Source: Candidatus Bathyarchaeota archaeon
GTDB lineage: Archaea > Thermoproteota > Bathyarchaeia > 40CM-2-53-6
Direction: 5' to 3'
Assembly: GCA_005882955.1 (NCBI GenBank)
Contig: VBBB01000058.1
Location: 1,945-14,374, forward strand
DNA length: 12,430 nt
Shown here: positions 1-7,032 of the stretch, one piece after another
How the letters are laid out: every line of letters begins with the position of its first letter
Position numbering within the stretch: position 1 is the first letter of the stretch
The notes under the pieces: generated by a model
What the model saw: only the letters and a program-made list of their open reading frames with translations
Database searches by the model: none
What the model was told of the DNA's origin: nothing
Position numbers and translations under genes: made by a program

Positions 1-38
1 GTTTCTATGAGGATTTGGCCAAGAAAGGCGACAGGGAC

Positions 39-1121
39 ATGGCGACGAAAAAGGACGCCGCGTCCTACAGGGCAGCACGAGTAATCGCACATGGAGCCCA
101 CGAAGCAGCAGCGCGGGTCAGGGATATCGTAATTCCATCGGAGACTAGCTGGGAGTCCTTAAAAATCGTCAAGGACGGTGTTTCAGTAGGGAGCAGGTCG
201 ATTCGGGACCTGCGAGACTCTACCGCGCGAGAACTTTCCGGTTTTTACATTCTTGACATGCGATCATTCGGCGGAACCCTAGATCGGATAGCAAAGAGCG
301 GCGAAAGGCTCGCCTCATTTCTGGAAGGCGAGGGCTCAAAACTCCAAAGGGCAAGAACGATGACAGGAATTGTTGAGAGCATCAAGATAGCTAGAAATGA
401 ACTCGAGGAGAAGGCCCGGGAACTAGGCGGAGTGAAGAGAGACATAGAGGGACTGGGTCGTTCCGAATCAGATCTGACCTCTAAGGTTGACCAGTTAGAG
501 GCAAACGCTAACCTTCGAGAAGTCTTAGACATCGAGAGAGAGCTACGTAAAGAGAGTCGCGCCTTTCGTGCCGAGACCCTAGCCCATCTACAGAGACCCC
601 TTCGAAGGCTCGCAGATCTATCTCAGCGTGGCGAGTATCCGCTGGGCTCAGATGAGCGAGAAGCCCTGTCCGCATTCGTCAAATCTCCTTACAAGAGCTT
701 CCTTTCCAAATCGACAGGAGAATACTTGGCAAGGATACTGGAAAGCATGAAGGAGGCGATTGATTCCGGCAAGATGGAGTTCAAGCCGAAAAAAACTGGT
801 AGAGTCTCGGTTCAGTTGAACCAATTGATCGGGACGACCCATTTGGCGGAGAAACAAGAGAAGGGGAGACGATTACTGGCGCGGAGACGAGAGCTTCTGC
901 GGATTGCGGAATGCAAGGATATGTACGATCGACGGAAGGGGTTGCTGTCGAAGATTGAAGAGACTAGGAGAGAAGAACTAGAGCTTCAGGAGAAGATGAA
1001 GTCTGCTGCCTCGATGACAGATGCGGTGAATAAGCGGCTGGTAGAGCTCTTGAAACAGGCCGAGATGAAAACTCGAGAATATGTTGGAAAGGAAGTAGAA
1101 CTACAGGGAATCTCACTCTAG
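39..1121 (+). CDS. Coiled-coil protein of unknown function
   Basis: I do not recognise this protein. From the ATG at 39 it is about 360 residues, hydrophilic and very rich in Arg, Lys, Glu and Leu, with no signal peptide or membrane segment. Two long heptad-like helical stretches are visible, roughly residues 100-195 and 265-350. They flank a less regular middle part containing the segment LSQRGEYPLGSDEREALSAF followed by SPYKSFLSKSTGEY. This coil - small domain - coil layout suggests an oligomeric or scaffold-like cytoplasmic protein, but no enzyme motif is seen. The start is uncertain: a TTG at 15 is in the same frame with GAGG just before it, and the frame stays open to the window edge, so the real start could lie upstream. 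Its last 9 bases overlap the 3' end of the convergent zinc-ribbon gene. Codon use and length make it a real gene. Confidence 0.8.
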   Translation: MATKKDAASYRAARVIAHGAHEAAARVRDIVIPSETSWESLKIVKDGVSVGSRSIRDLRDSTARELSGFYILDMRSFGGTLDRIAKSGERLASFLEGEGSKLQRARTMTGIVESIKIARNELEEKARELGGVKRDIEGLGRSESDLTSKVDQLEANANLREVLDIERELRKESRAFRAETLAHLQRPLRRLADLSQRGEYPLGSDEREALSAFVKSPYKSFLSKSTGEYLARILESMKEAIDSGKMEFKPKKTGRVSVQLNQLIGTTHLAEKQEKGRRLLARRRELLRIAECKDMYDRRKGLLSKIEETRREELELQEKMKSAASMTDAVNKRLVELLKQAEMKTREYVGKEVELQGISL

Positions 1122-1316
1122 TCGTTTGAAGAGGCTCTGCATGAATCTTATCGGAACGGGCTTACCGCTCATACTCGCCTCATAGTAAGTCTTGCAAACA
1201 TCGCACTGCCAAACTTCCATGTCACGGATCTGCGCAGGAGCTCCGGCTTCAAAGTCTTCTCGTACAATGTATCGGCCTACGAAGTCAAGTTGCAAGTCGC
1301 ATTTCGTGCACTTCAA
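1113..1316 (-). CDS. Small four-cysteine zinc-ribbon protein
   Basis: A 67-residue protein with two knuckles, CTKC at residues 3-6 and CDVC at 38-41, the classical spacing of a zinc ribbon that holds one structural zinc. Between them is a short beta-rich segment; the C-terminal 25 residues are basic and probably helical. Such mini-ribbons bind nucleic acid or proteins, but nothing here shows which. The start is a TTG 15 nt after the thioredoxin reductase stop codon, with a weak GTGA four bases before it; no ATG is available. It is therefore co-transcribed with trxB and probably translated by reinitiation. It lies in the same frame as trxB, separated only by TAG and five codons. The end overlaps the convergent coiled-coil gene by 9 bp. 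Confidence 0.75.
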   Translation of the reverse strand: MKCTKCDLQLDFVGRYIVREDFEAGAPAQIRDMEVWQCDVCKTYYEASMSGKPVPIRFMQSLFKRLE

Positions 1317-1331
1317 GTGGTCACAACGACT

Positions 1332-2252
1332 CTAAGCCTTGTAGTGTTCGGCTAGGAACCGGTCTGCATCGATAGCGGCCATGCATCCATCCGCTGCAGC
1401 TGTGACTGCTTGCCTGTACTTGTGGTCTCGAACATCACCCGCTGCGAAGACTCCCGGAACATTAGTCTCGGTATCCTTTCTGGTCACAACGTATCCTTGA
1501 GAGTCGAGGTCAACCTTGCCCTTCAGGAACCCCGTGTTCGGTTCATAGCCTATCGCTATGAAAACCCCATCAGCATTGACATGGCTATCTTTTCCGCTCT
1601 TCAGATTGTGCAATCGAACCCCCGTCACCTTGTCGTCACCAGTAATTTCCTTGACAGCTGAATCCCAGACGAAATGGATCTTTGGGTTAGCAGTGGCTCT
1701 CTCCTGCATTATCTTGCTAGCTCGCAGCGTGTCCCTCCGGTGGACGACCGTTACGCTGTTGGTGATGTTTGCCAAGAAGTTCGCTTCCTCCATCGCAGTG
1801 TCACCGCCGCCTACTGTCACAACGTCTTTTCCTTTGAAGAAGAATCCATCACAGGTCGCGCAACTGGAGACTCCCTTTCCCCTAAACTTGGTCTCCGAGG
1901 GCAACCCAAGCCACTTGGCGTTCGCGCCGGTGGCGATGATTACGCTCTTCCCCTCGTACGACTTCCCACCAGCCACTACCTTGAAAGGCCTAGATGAAAA
2001 GTCCACGAATGATACGTCATCGTAGATTATTTCAGGTCCGAATTTCTCCGCCTGCCGCCGCAGCTTCTCCATCAGTTCGGGGCCCAGCACTCCCTCCGGA
2101 AAGCCGGGGAAATTCTCAACGTCTGAAGTAATCATCAGCTGACCACCTGGAATCGACCCTGCTAGGACCAGCGTCTTTCGTCCAGCTCGGCAAGCGTAAA
2201 TGGCTGCAGTATATCCCGCGGACCCCGAACCGATAATTATTACGTCATGCAT
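1332..2252 (-). CDS. trxB: Thioredoxin reductase (NADPH, FAD-dependent)
   Basis: This flavoenzyme passes electrons from NADPH through FAD and a redox-active disulfide to thioredoxin or a similar disulfide carrier in the cytoplasm. The 306 residues match the usual length of the low-molecular-weight class. The N-terminus has the FAD dinucleotide fold GSGSAGYTAA (8-17). GGQL and the DVENFPGF segment (36-51) follow, as in the family. The redox motif is CATC at 131-134, followed by DGFFFKGK. The NADPH fold is VGGGDTAMEEA (147-157), and HRRDTLRA (171-178) is the basic loop typical of NADPH preference. The second FAD motif is AGDVRDHKYRQAVTAAADG (271-289). The start is ATG. A TATA-like box lies 31-39 nt upstream. 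The zinc-ribbon gene follows 15 nt downstream, and no thioredoxin gene is present in the window. Confidence 0.95.
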   Translation of the reverse strand: MHDVIIIGSGSAGYTAAIYACRAGRKTLVLAGSIPGGQLMITSDVENFPGFPEGVLGPELMEKLRRQAEKFGPEIIYDDVSFVDFSSRPFKVVAGGKSYEGKSVIIATGANAKWLGLPSETKFRGKGVSSCATCDGFFFKGKDVVTVGGGDTAMEEANFLANITNSVTVVHRRDTLRASKIMQERATANPKIHFVWDSAVKEITGDDKVTGVRLHNLKSGKDSHVNADGVFIAIGYEPNTGFLKGKVDLDSQGYVVTRKDTETNVPGVFAAGDVRDHKYRQAVTAAADGCMAAIDADRFLAEHYKA

Positions 2253-2282
2253 GAACGATTACTAGATTAGCGGACTCGGAGC

Positions 2283-2291
2283 GATTTATGC
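2283..2291 (-). promoter_or_regulatory. Possible TATA box for trxB
   Basis: On the minus strand this reads CGCATAAAT, an A/T-rich core 31-39 nt before the trxB ATG. That spacing would give a short leader of about 10-15 nt. The call rests only on position and composition. Confidence 0.35.
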
Positions 2292-2335
2292 GTATTCTTG
2301 AACAGAAGATGAATGCGAGAACGTATCTTGCAAGA

Positions 2336-2345
2336 CTTAATTATC
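2336..2345 (+). promoter_or_regulatory. Possible TATA box for the UPF0173 hydrolase gene
   Basis: CTTAATTATC lies about 32-41 nt before the TTG start at 2377. It is the best archaeal TATA-like sequence in the 124-nt divergent gap between trxB and the hydrolase. Transcription would start about 25 nt downstream, leaving a very short leader. There is no clear Shine-Dalgarno sequence before the TTG, which fits near-leaderless expression. Confidence 0.4.
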
Positions 2346-2376
2346 GAGAACCGTGGATCCATGAGATCGTACTATC

Positions 2377-3030
2377 TTGTACGAATATCAGGGCCTAAAG
2401 ATAAGCTGGCTCGGACACGACTCTTTCCGGATCAAGAACGGGAAGACCATAGTCATCGACCCCTTCAAAATCCGTCCCACGTCTGAAAAAGCCGATATTC
2501 TACTAATTACTCATGAACACTTTGACCATTTCTCAATGGATGACATCAAGAAGGTCGTCAACGAGAACACGACCATCGTAACCATTCCAGCAGTCAAGAA
2601 AGAACTATCCAGCCTCAAAGTCAAAGAAGTGAAGGGGGTGAAGCCTGGGGACAAGCTCAAACTCGGAGACATCTCAATTGACGTCGTACCCGCCTACAAT
2701 CTGAACAAGTTCCGAGAGCCCGGAAAGGTCTTCCATCCAAAGGAGGATGGGAAAGCAGGCTACATCATCGGAATCAAAGGTGTCAGAGTTTACCATGCGG
2801 GCGATACTGATGCAATTCCGGAGATGAAAGGTCTGAAGGCGGATGTGGCACTTCTCCCAGTGAGCGGGACCTACGTCATGACTGCGGACGAAGCAGCCCA
2901 AGCCGCGAAAATGGTAGAGCCTAAACTGGCAATACCAATGCACTATGGAGTAATAGTTGGAACGGAACAAGACGCACAGAAGTTCAAACAGCTCGCGACA
3001 GTAGAAGTTCAGATCCTGAAGCCTGAATAG
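2377..3030 (+). CDS. UPF0173 family metal-dependent hydrolase (metallo-beta-lactamase fold)
   Basis: This 217-residue protein has the full UPF0173 layout. WLGHDSFRI (11-19) is the opening strand and IDPF (27-30) follows. The metal-binding THEHFDH (45-51) is the HxHxDH motif of the fold. HAGDTD (140-145) supplies a further His and Asp, and PMHYG (187-191) supplies the last metal-ligand His. All expected metal ligands are present, so it should be an active hydrolase with two metal ions. The substrate of the family is not known to me; members resemble the phosphodiesterase and lactonase branches. The start is TTG, chosen because the family motif WLGH begins ten residues later. The disrupted rhodanese gene begins about 19 nt after its stop on the same strand, so the two are probably one transcript. 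Confidence 0.9.
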   Translation: MYEYQGLKISWLGHDSFRIKNGKTIVIDPFKIRPTSEKADILLITHEHFDHFSMDDIKKVVNENTTIVTIPAVKKELSSLKVKEVKGVKPGDKLKLGDISIDVVPAYNLNKFREPGKVFHPKEDGKAGYIIGIKGVRVYHAGDTDAIPEMKGLKADVALLPVSGTYVMTADEAAQAAKMVEPKLAIPMHYGVIVGTEQDAQKFKQLATVEVQILKPE

Positions 3031-3049
3031 TCGAGGACCAGCGAAGACA

Positions 3050-3843
3050 CTGAAAGTCAGCGTCAACACAAACTGGCTAAACATTCACAGACGCTCGAAA
3101 AACCTAGCAATCCTAGACGCTAGATCACGACAATCCTACGCCAAATCGCACATTCCAGGTGCGATACATGCGGACCTATTCCACTACTTCGTTCCCGGAA
3201 CTGACCGCAAAGGCCTTCAGATATTCCAGGACGATCTCTCTAGGCTACTTGGAAACATGGGACTAACAGGGAAGGAGACGATAGTTGTCTATGAATCCGG
3301 TTTCGGAATGCGAGCCTCAAGAGTTGGATGGATGGTCGAATACGCAGGTACGCGCAAGGTGTACCTTCTTGAAGGAGGATTCCAAGCCTGGCGTAAGTCG
3401 CAGCTCCCTGTCGAAAACAAGGTTGTGAGACCAGAACAGAGGACCTTCAGAATCAGACCCGTCTCAAGACTCCTGGCCACTGCTGATGAGATTCGCTCAG
3501 ATAGGTCGGCCCAAATCCTGGACGTACGCAGCGAAGGAGAGTTCACCGGCAAGGCAAACGCCGAGGACGAATTCCTCGTGCTCGATGGCTTGAGTGGACA
3601 AACTTCATCGATGGTGGAAAGAAGTTCAAGACAAGATCCGAAATGGATAGCGTTCTGAAGGAGAGAGGATTGAACAAGAATCGATCGGCGGTGGTGGTTA
3701 CTTACTGTCATCGCGGAGCTCGAGCCGCGGCCGCATACTATGCTCTTCGATCACTGGGATATGGAAAGGTCAGGAACTATGTTGGATCATGGCACGAATG
3801 GTCTAGTCGAAAGAATCTTCCCGTGGAGAAATTAGACTCTTGA
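3050..3843 (+). pseudogene. Two-domain rhodanese-type sulfurtransferase, frameshifted
   Basis: Intact relatives transfer sulfane sulfur from thiosulfate or 3-mercaptopyruvate to acceptors such as cyanide or thiols. The N-terminal domain reads ILDARS, then SHIPGAIHADL, then VVVYESGFGMRASR, with no Cys in the loop, as is normal for the inactive first domain. The second domain begins at QILDVRSEGEFTGK. There the frame must shift by -1 around 3551-3558 to continue as GRIPRARWLEWTNF and on to the active loop TYCHRGAR, whose catalytic Cys codon is 3706-3708. The unshifted frame stops at 3656-3658, before that Cys, so its product would lack the catalytic residue. No ATG, GTG or TTG in this frame precedes the first domain; the only fitting codon is CTG at 3050, with GAGGA 12 nt upstream. 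It follows the UPF0173 gene closely. It may be a decaying gene, a rare frameshift product or an assembly error. Confidence 0.8.
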
Positions 3844-3860
3844 CTCTCGGGAGATGAACC

Positions 3861-4775
3861 CTAATGGCTTCGCAGTTCAGCCATCAGATCGTTTAAGCTG
3901 TTGAATTCTCCTTCTGGTAGCTTCTCTAGAACAGTTGAGATCTTCCTTACTTCGTCAGTATCTTGGAAGACTTTCCATCCCTGATCCTTCAAGAGACGTG
4001 ATTTTGTGGTTGGAAATCTCGCATCTTCGCTCAACACCTCTCGGATCGACTCTGTCCCGACGCCACTTGTTATCTTGGGGAAGTATCCTTTCTCGATGAA
4101 TGATTTGACTCGTCCCGCGTCCCGGTACATCCGTACCCCGTGAAAGGCAAGGATACTCTTCTCGAATTTCGGGGCTGAAGCCTTCTTCGCAATCTCCTTC
4201 AACTCCCTGTCGTCAAATTCGTATATGTTCTCCTCTCCCTTTCCAAACAGCCGACTGTACAACACTTTCCCTTCATAACGAGGCTCACCATTCGAGAGAT
4301 CGACGGAGTCAATCGCTTCAGACTCTTTCATAATGTCGAAAACCTCCGCTGAGGGTTTCACTCCTCTGAATTCAACCGCTACAACTGTCTTATCCGAGTT
4401 GAATGCCCCAAGAAAATCGCTCAACCTAGCAGCGATCTCACTTTCTTTGATCTGTGATCCCGCGTTCATGAGAACTGTCATGACTACTGCTTCAAGCTGG
4501 TTGCAAACTTCTCCGAGTCTCTCTAGGAGCGAACGAGCTCCTGGGAGAAGGTTTAGGCCGTAATGGTCAACAATGATCCTGGGACATCGCACCGAGAAAC
4601 GGAAATCGTCTGGGACTCGCTTTCGCCAGTCAGAGGCTAAGGAAATGGCCGGCAGTTCATAGTAGCTGCTGTTCAGTTCGACGAAGTCGAAAGCTTGAGA
4701 ATATGCTTCGAGGCTCGCGGTTCCGGGGGCCTGGAAGTAGGCCCAGCCTCCTGCTCCAACTAGTAGCTGAGACAT
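3861..4775 (-). CDS. DUF72 (YecE/TM1631-like) family protein with extra C-terminal segment
   Basis: This is a TIM-barrel protein of the DUF72 family, whose biochemical role is not established. From the ATG at 4775 it is 304 residues. Landmarks are LLVGAGGWAY near the N-terminus (the GxxGW signature of the family), FVELNSSYYELP, VEFRG and YSRLFGKGE. The last ~55 residues lie beyond the barrel; they start at FPTTKSRLLKDQGWKV and include LEKLPEGEFNSLNDLMAEL. They look like a separate small helical module, faintly like DUF2795/DUF5789-type mini-domains. An in-frame TTG at 4796 is an alternative start. ATG was preferred because it places the signature strand at the very N-terminus, as in the neighbouring paralogue. 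It is transcribed divergently from that paralogue, with only 43 nt between starts. It converges on the rhodanese gene with a 17-nt gap. Confidence 0.85.
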   Translation of the reverse strand: MSQLLVGAGGWAYFQAPGTASLEAYSQAFDFVELNSSYYELPAISLASDWRKRVPDDFRFSVRCPRIIVDHYGLNLLPGARSLLERLGEVCNQLEAVVMTVLMNAGSQIKESEIAARLSDFLGAFNSDKTVVAVEFRGVKPSAEVFDIMKESEAIDSVDLSNGEPRYEGKVLYSRLFGKGEENIYEFDDRELKEIAKKASAPKFEKSILAFHGVRMYRDAGRVKSFIEKGYFPKITSGVGTESIREVLSEDARFPTTKSRLLKDQGWKVFQDTDEVRKISTVLEKLPEGEFNSLNDLMAELRSH

Positions 4776-4781
4776 ATCTTC
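4773..4781 (+). promoter_or_regulatory. Possible TATA box for the DUF72-SWIM gene
   Basis: CATATCTTC lies about 38-46 nt before the TTG at 4819, inside the first codons of the divergent DUF72 gene. The 43-nt space between the two DUF72 starts is too short for two independent archaeal promoters, so the elements must overlap the coding ends. Weak evidence from spacing only. Confidence 0.25.
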
Positions 4782-4818
4782 AAGAATCCATTCCAATCCC
4801 AGTTACTAAGGATAGAGG

Positions 4819-6000
4819 TTGGCGAACACGGGCCGATTCCTCCTTGGAACCTCCGGCTGGTCATACGCTGAATGGGTCGCTGTATTCTACCCTACCTCAA
4901 CTGAGAGTAAGCTCGGATTCTACAGCAAGATATTCCCAACCGTCGAAATAGATTCCACCTTCTACGCGTTTCCGAAAGAGGGCATGGTGATAGGGTGGGA
5001 TCGATACTCTCCACGCAACTTCGTTTTCAACGCCAAACTTCCGCAGACAATAACCCATGAATTGCTCGACGCGCTCGGAAAACCAATAGAGGAAGAATTA
5101 GACAAATTCGCCAGCCTGATGCTTCCACTGAACAACAGTGGGAAGCTTGGTTGCCTGCTCATCCAGCTACCTCCGAGATACAAGTATGACTCTAACCATA
5201 TCGAAGGATTCCTCTCACTCTTGCCTCACAGCTTCAAGTACGCCATAGAATTCCGGCACAAATCATGGCTACGAGACGAGACCTGGAGAACCCTCTCCAA
5301 ATACAACGTCGCCTACACAATTGTTGACGAGCCACTTCTCCCGCCGGAGGTGCACGTGACAGCCGACTTTGCTTACATTCGTTGGCATGGCCGTGGCCAG
5401 AGACCCTGGTATGACTACCATTACACCGAGAAAGAATTGGCTGATTGGCTGCCCAAGGTGAAAGAGGTCGAAGGCTCGATAAAAACCACGTACGGCTACT
5501 TCAACAACCACTTTCACGGATACGCCGTAGAGAACGCGCTCAGCATCCTGAAGATGCTGGACAAGCTCACGCCCGCGCAGGAGGAGGCGCTCAAGCGCGC
5601 GAGAACTCACTTGAAGCAGGCGAAGGAGAAGCCTGTGGGGCTGGTGGAATTTACTAGGGGAGGCGAAGACCGAGCTAAACTGGTTGATCTGCTGGGGACC
5701 GTAATGGGCGAGACGCGGCTTGCTAGATCCTTCACGATTCCAGATGAAGACGTGAAAATCAAGGATGCGAACCTGAAAGCCATCGACGCTAAAATCAGAA
5801 ATTACACGCTCAGAATGGACATGGCTTCGAAGACGATCGTTCACGATTGCGGCGATTGGGAACGCGCTATTGAGACTCGTCAGTTGTGCAAGCATATCGG
5901 AAAGGTTCTCCTGACCATACCAGAACAGGTAGCGCTGACATGGGTCTCGGCTGTTCACGAGAACCTTGATGCTTGGAAATTCCAGCAACCAAAGAAGTAG
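4819..6000 (+). CDS. DUF72 family protein fused to a SWIM-like zinc finger
   Basis: The first ~245 residues are a DUF72 TIM-barrel: FLLGTSGWSYAEW (7-19), VEIDSTFYAFP (42-52), LIQLPPR (114-120), EFRHKSW (144-150), YIRWHGRG (186-193) and GYFNNHFHGYAVENA (226-240). This is a better match to the family core than the divergent paralogue. Residues ~250-393 are an extension unusual for the family. Its end contains VHDCGDW (341-347), then LCKHIGKVLLTIP (356-368). That is the pattern His-x-Cys ... Cys-x-His of a SWIM zinc finger, with the first Cys replaced by His342; other ligands would be Cys344, Cys357 and His359. SWIM fingers are known in DNA- and protein-binding proteins. The start is TTG with AAGGATAGAGG directly upstream; a stop codon at 4813 rules out an earlier start. 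Its last 28 bases overlap the uracil-DNA glycosylase gene. Confidence 0.9.
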   Translation: MANTGRFLLGTSGWSYAEWVAVFYPTSTESKLGFYSKIFPTVEIDSTFYAFPKEGMVIGWDRYSPRNFVFNAKLPQTITHELLDALGKPIEEELDKFASLMLPLNNSGKLGCLLIQLPPRYKYDSNHIEGFLSLLPHSFKYAIEFRHKSWLRDETWRTLSKYNVAYTIVDEPLLPPEVHVTADFAYIRWHGRGQRPWYDYHYTEKELADWLPKVKEVEGSIKTTYGYFNNHFHGYAVENALSILKMLDKLTPAQEEALKRARTHLKQAKEKPVGLVEFTRGGEDRAKLVDLLGTVMGETRLARSFTIPDEDVKIKDANLKAIDAKIRNYTLRMDMASKTIVHDCGDWERAIETRQLCKHIGKVLLTIPEQVALTWVSAVHENLDAWKFQQPKK

Positions 6001-6719
6001 CGGGTCCCAGCCTGTCCTCTGCGAGTCTATTACTCAAAGTTCGGGCCCAAGTGGTCACCTGTCGACGCTGCTCACGTTTGGTTGAGTATCGCGAAGAGGT
6101 CGCTCGGAACAAGAGAAAGGAATTCTTAGACTGGGAGTATTGGGGTAGGCCTGTTCCCGGGTTCGGCGACCCGGACGCTTCGTTATTGATTGTCGGTCTG
6201 GCTCCTGCGGCGCATGGTGGGAACCGGACGGGCCGGGTCTTCACTGGAGATCGAAGCGGCGACTTTCTCTACAAAGCCCTCTACAAGATGGGTCTAGCAA
6301 ATCAGCCCACGTCACGGAACCTAGAGGATGGGCTGGAGCTAAATGGCGCTTATGTGACGGCTGCGGTCAAGTGCGCTCCCCCCGACAACAAACCATCTGT
6401 TGACGAGACGTCCAACTGCTCCGAGTATCTAGCCAGTGAAATAGAATCGCTAATAGATCTGAAGGCAATTCTCTGCCTGGGACAGTTCGCCTTCAACGCT
6501 GTCATGAGAATGATTCGGAGCAAGTACAATCTCACGGCATTGTCCGCAGAATTCGGCCACGGAAGAGTGTTGAGGCTTGGCGAAGGAATCCCTGCCATCA
6601 TTTGCTCCTATCATCCTAGTCCACGGAATACTCAGACTGGTAGGCTGACTGAGAAAATGTTCCTCTCTGTTATGCGAAAGACACTTCGCGAGGGAAAAAT
6701 CGCCCGGAACAAGCCCTGA
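5973..6719 (+). CDS. Family 5 uracil-DNA glycosylase (UDGb), iron-sulfur type
   Basis: This enzyme removes uracil, and in this family also other deaminated bases, from DNA as the first step of base-excision repair. The two active-site motifs are textbook family 5. Motif A is GLAPAAHGGNRTGRVFTGD (75-93), with Ala where other families have the catalytic Asp or Asn. Motif B is HPSPRNTQTGRL (214-225). Cys30 and Cys33 (CRRC), with Cys134 and Cys149, fit the four ligands of the [4Fe-4S] cluster. The length of 248 is normal. The TTG start lies inside the end of the DUF72-SWIM gene (28-nt overlap). An in-frame stop just upstream leaves no other ATG, GTG or TTG before the Cys motif except a GTG that would remove most of the N-terminus. 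The overlap implies coupled translation with the DUF72 protein. Confidence 0.93.
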   Translation: MEIPATKEVAGPSLSSASLLLKVRAQVVTCRRCSRLVEYREEVARNKRKEFLDWEYWGRPVPGFGDPDASLLIVGLAPAAHGGNRTGRVFTGDRSGDFLYKALYKMGLANQPTSRNLEDGLELNGAYVTAAVKCAPPDNKPSVDETSNCSEYLASEIESLIDLKAILCLGQFAFNAVMRMIRSKYNLTALSAEFGHGRVLRLGEGIPAIICSYHPSPRNTQTGRLTEKMFLSVMRKTLREGKIARNKP

Positions 6720-6724
6720 TCCCG

Positions 6725-6862
6725 AATCCGGGCAGGCGATTTGAGATCGCGCAGTTTGCGCGTTGACCTGCACGTTGAGCTACACCATGTCGAAAACGGA
6801 CGACCGGATGATTCCGCGCCCTGTTTCGCAAGACTCGCCCGGTTCAGTTTCAACTAGCGAGA
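6725..6862 (+). repeat. Imperfect direct repeat, copy A
   Basis: Copy A aligns without gaps to 7033-7170 at a constant offset of 308 bp. Conserved blocks are AATCCGGGCAGGCG at the left end, a run from AAAACGGACGACC to ATTCCGCGCC in the middle, AAGACTCGCCCG at 6830-6841 and TTCAACTAGCGAGA at the right end. About 40 bp at 6752-6792 are not conserved. The CTCGC and GCGAG blocks (6834-6838, 6857-6861) can pair. The left part contains a perfect hairpin, CGCGCA-GTT-TGCGCG (6748-6762), that copy B does not keep. Confidence 0.6.
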
Positions 6863-6918
6863 CCCCACTCCGAAAAATGTCAAAAGCAGTTGCTCCCCGC
6901 GACACAAAACTCGACTCC

Positions 6919-6949
6919 GGGAGGGAATTAACAAACATTAATCTCTCCT
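6919..6949 (+). other. Imperfect RNA hairpin between the repeats
   Basis: The left arm, GGGAGGGAATTAA, pairs with the right arm, TTAATCTCTCCT, around a six-base loop. There are twelve pairs, one bulged A at 6926, and two G-U pairs that exist only if the plus strand is transcribed. This suggests a folded plus-strand RNA or a terminator-like structure, but no U-tract follows directly. Confidence 0.35.
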
Positions 6950-7032
6950 CCGTCCCGGGGGCCGTTCAGAGAAAGAAGTCCGCAGACGGTACCGTTCGAA
7001 ACCAGACAATCACAGAATGAGCTCAGAACGGA

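Noticed and set aside
1558..2025. A 155-residue plus-strand frame opposite trxB
   Set aside because: It is antisense to a clearly conserved enzyme and has no features of its own; a shadow of trxB codon structure.
3551..3565. Programmed -1 frameshift site in the rhodanese gene
   Set aside because: The junction lacks an X-XXY-YYZ slippery heptamer and no strong downstream stem was seen, so a plain indel is more likely.
5269..5988. A 239-residue minus-strand frame opposite the DUF72-SWIM gene
   Set aside because: Long but fully antisense to a gene with strong family motifs; no recognisable protein features.
6960..7010. tRNA-like T-arm (GTTCGAAAC near 6985)
   Set aside because: The flanking bases do not form the five-pair stem, and no acceptor, D or anticodon arms fit around it.
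6763..7020. An 85-residue plus-strand open frame in the repeat region
   Set aside because: It has no recognisable motif, covers the variable part of repeat copy A and the hairpin, and copy B does not keep the frame. Composition looks non-coding.
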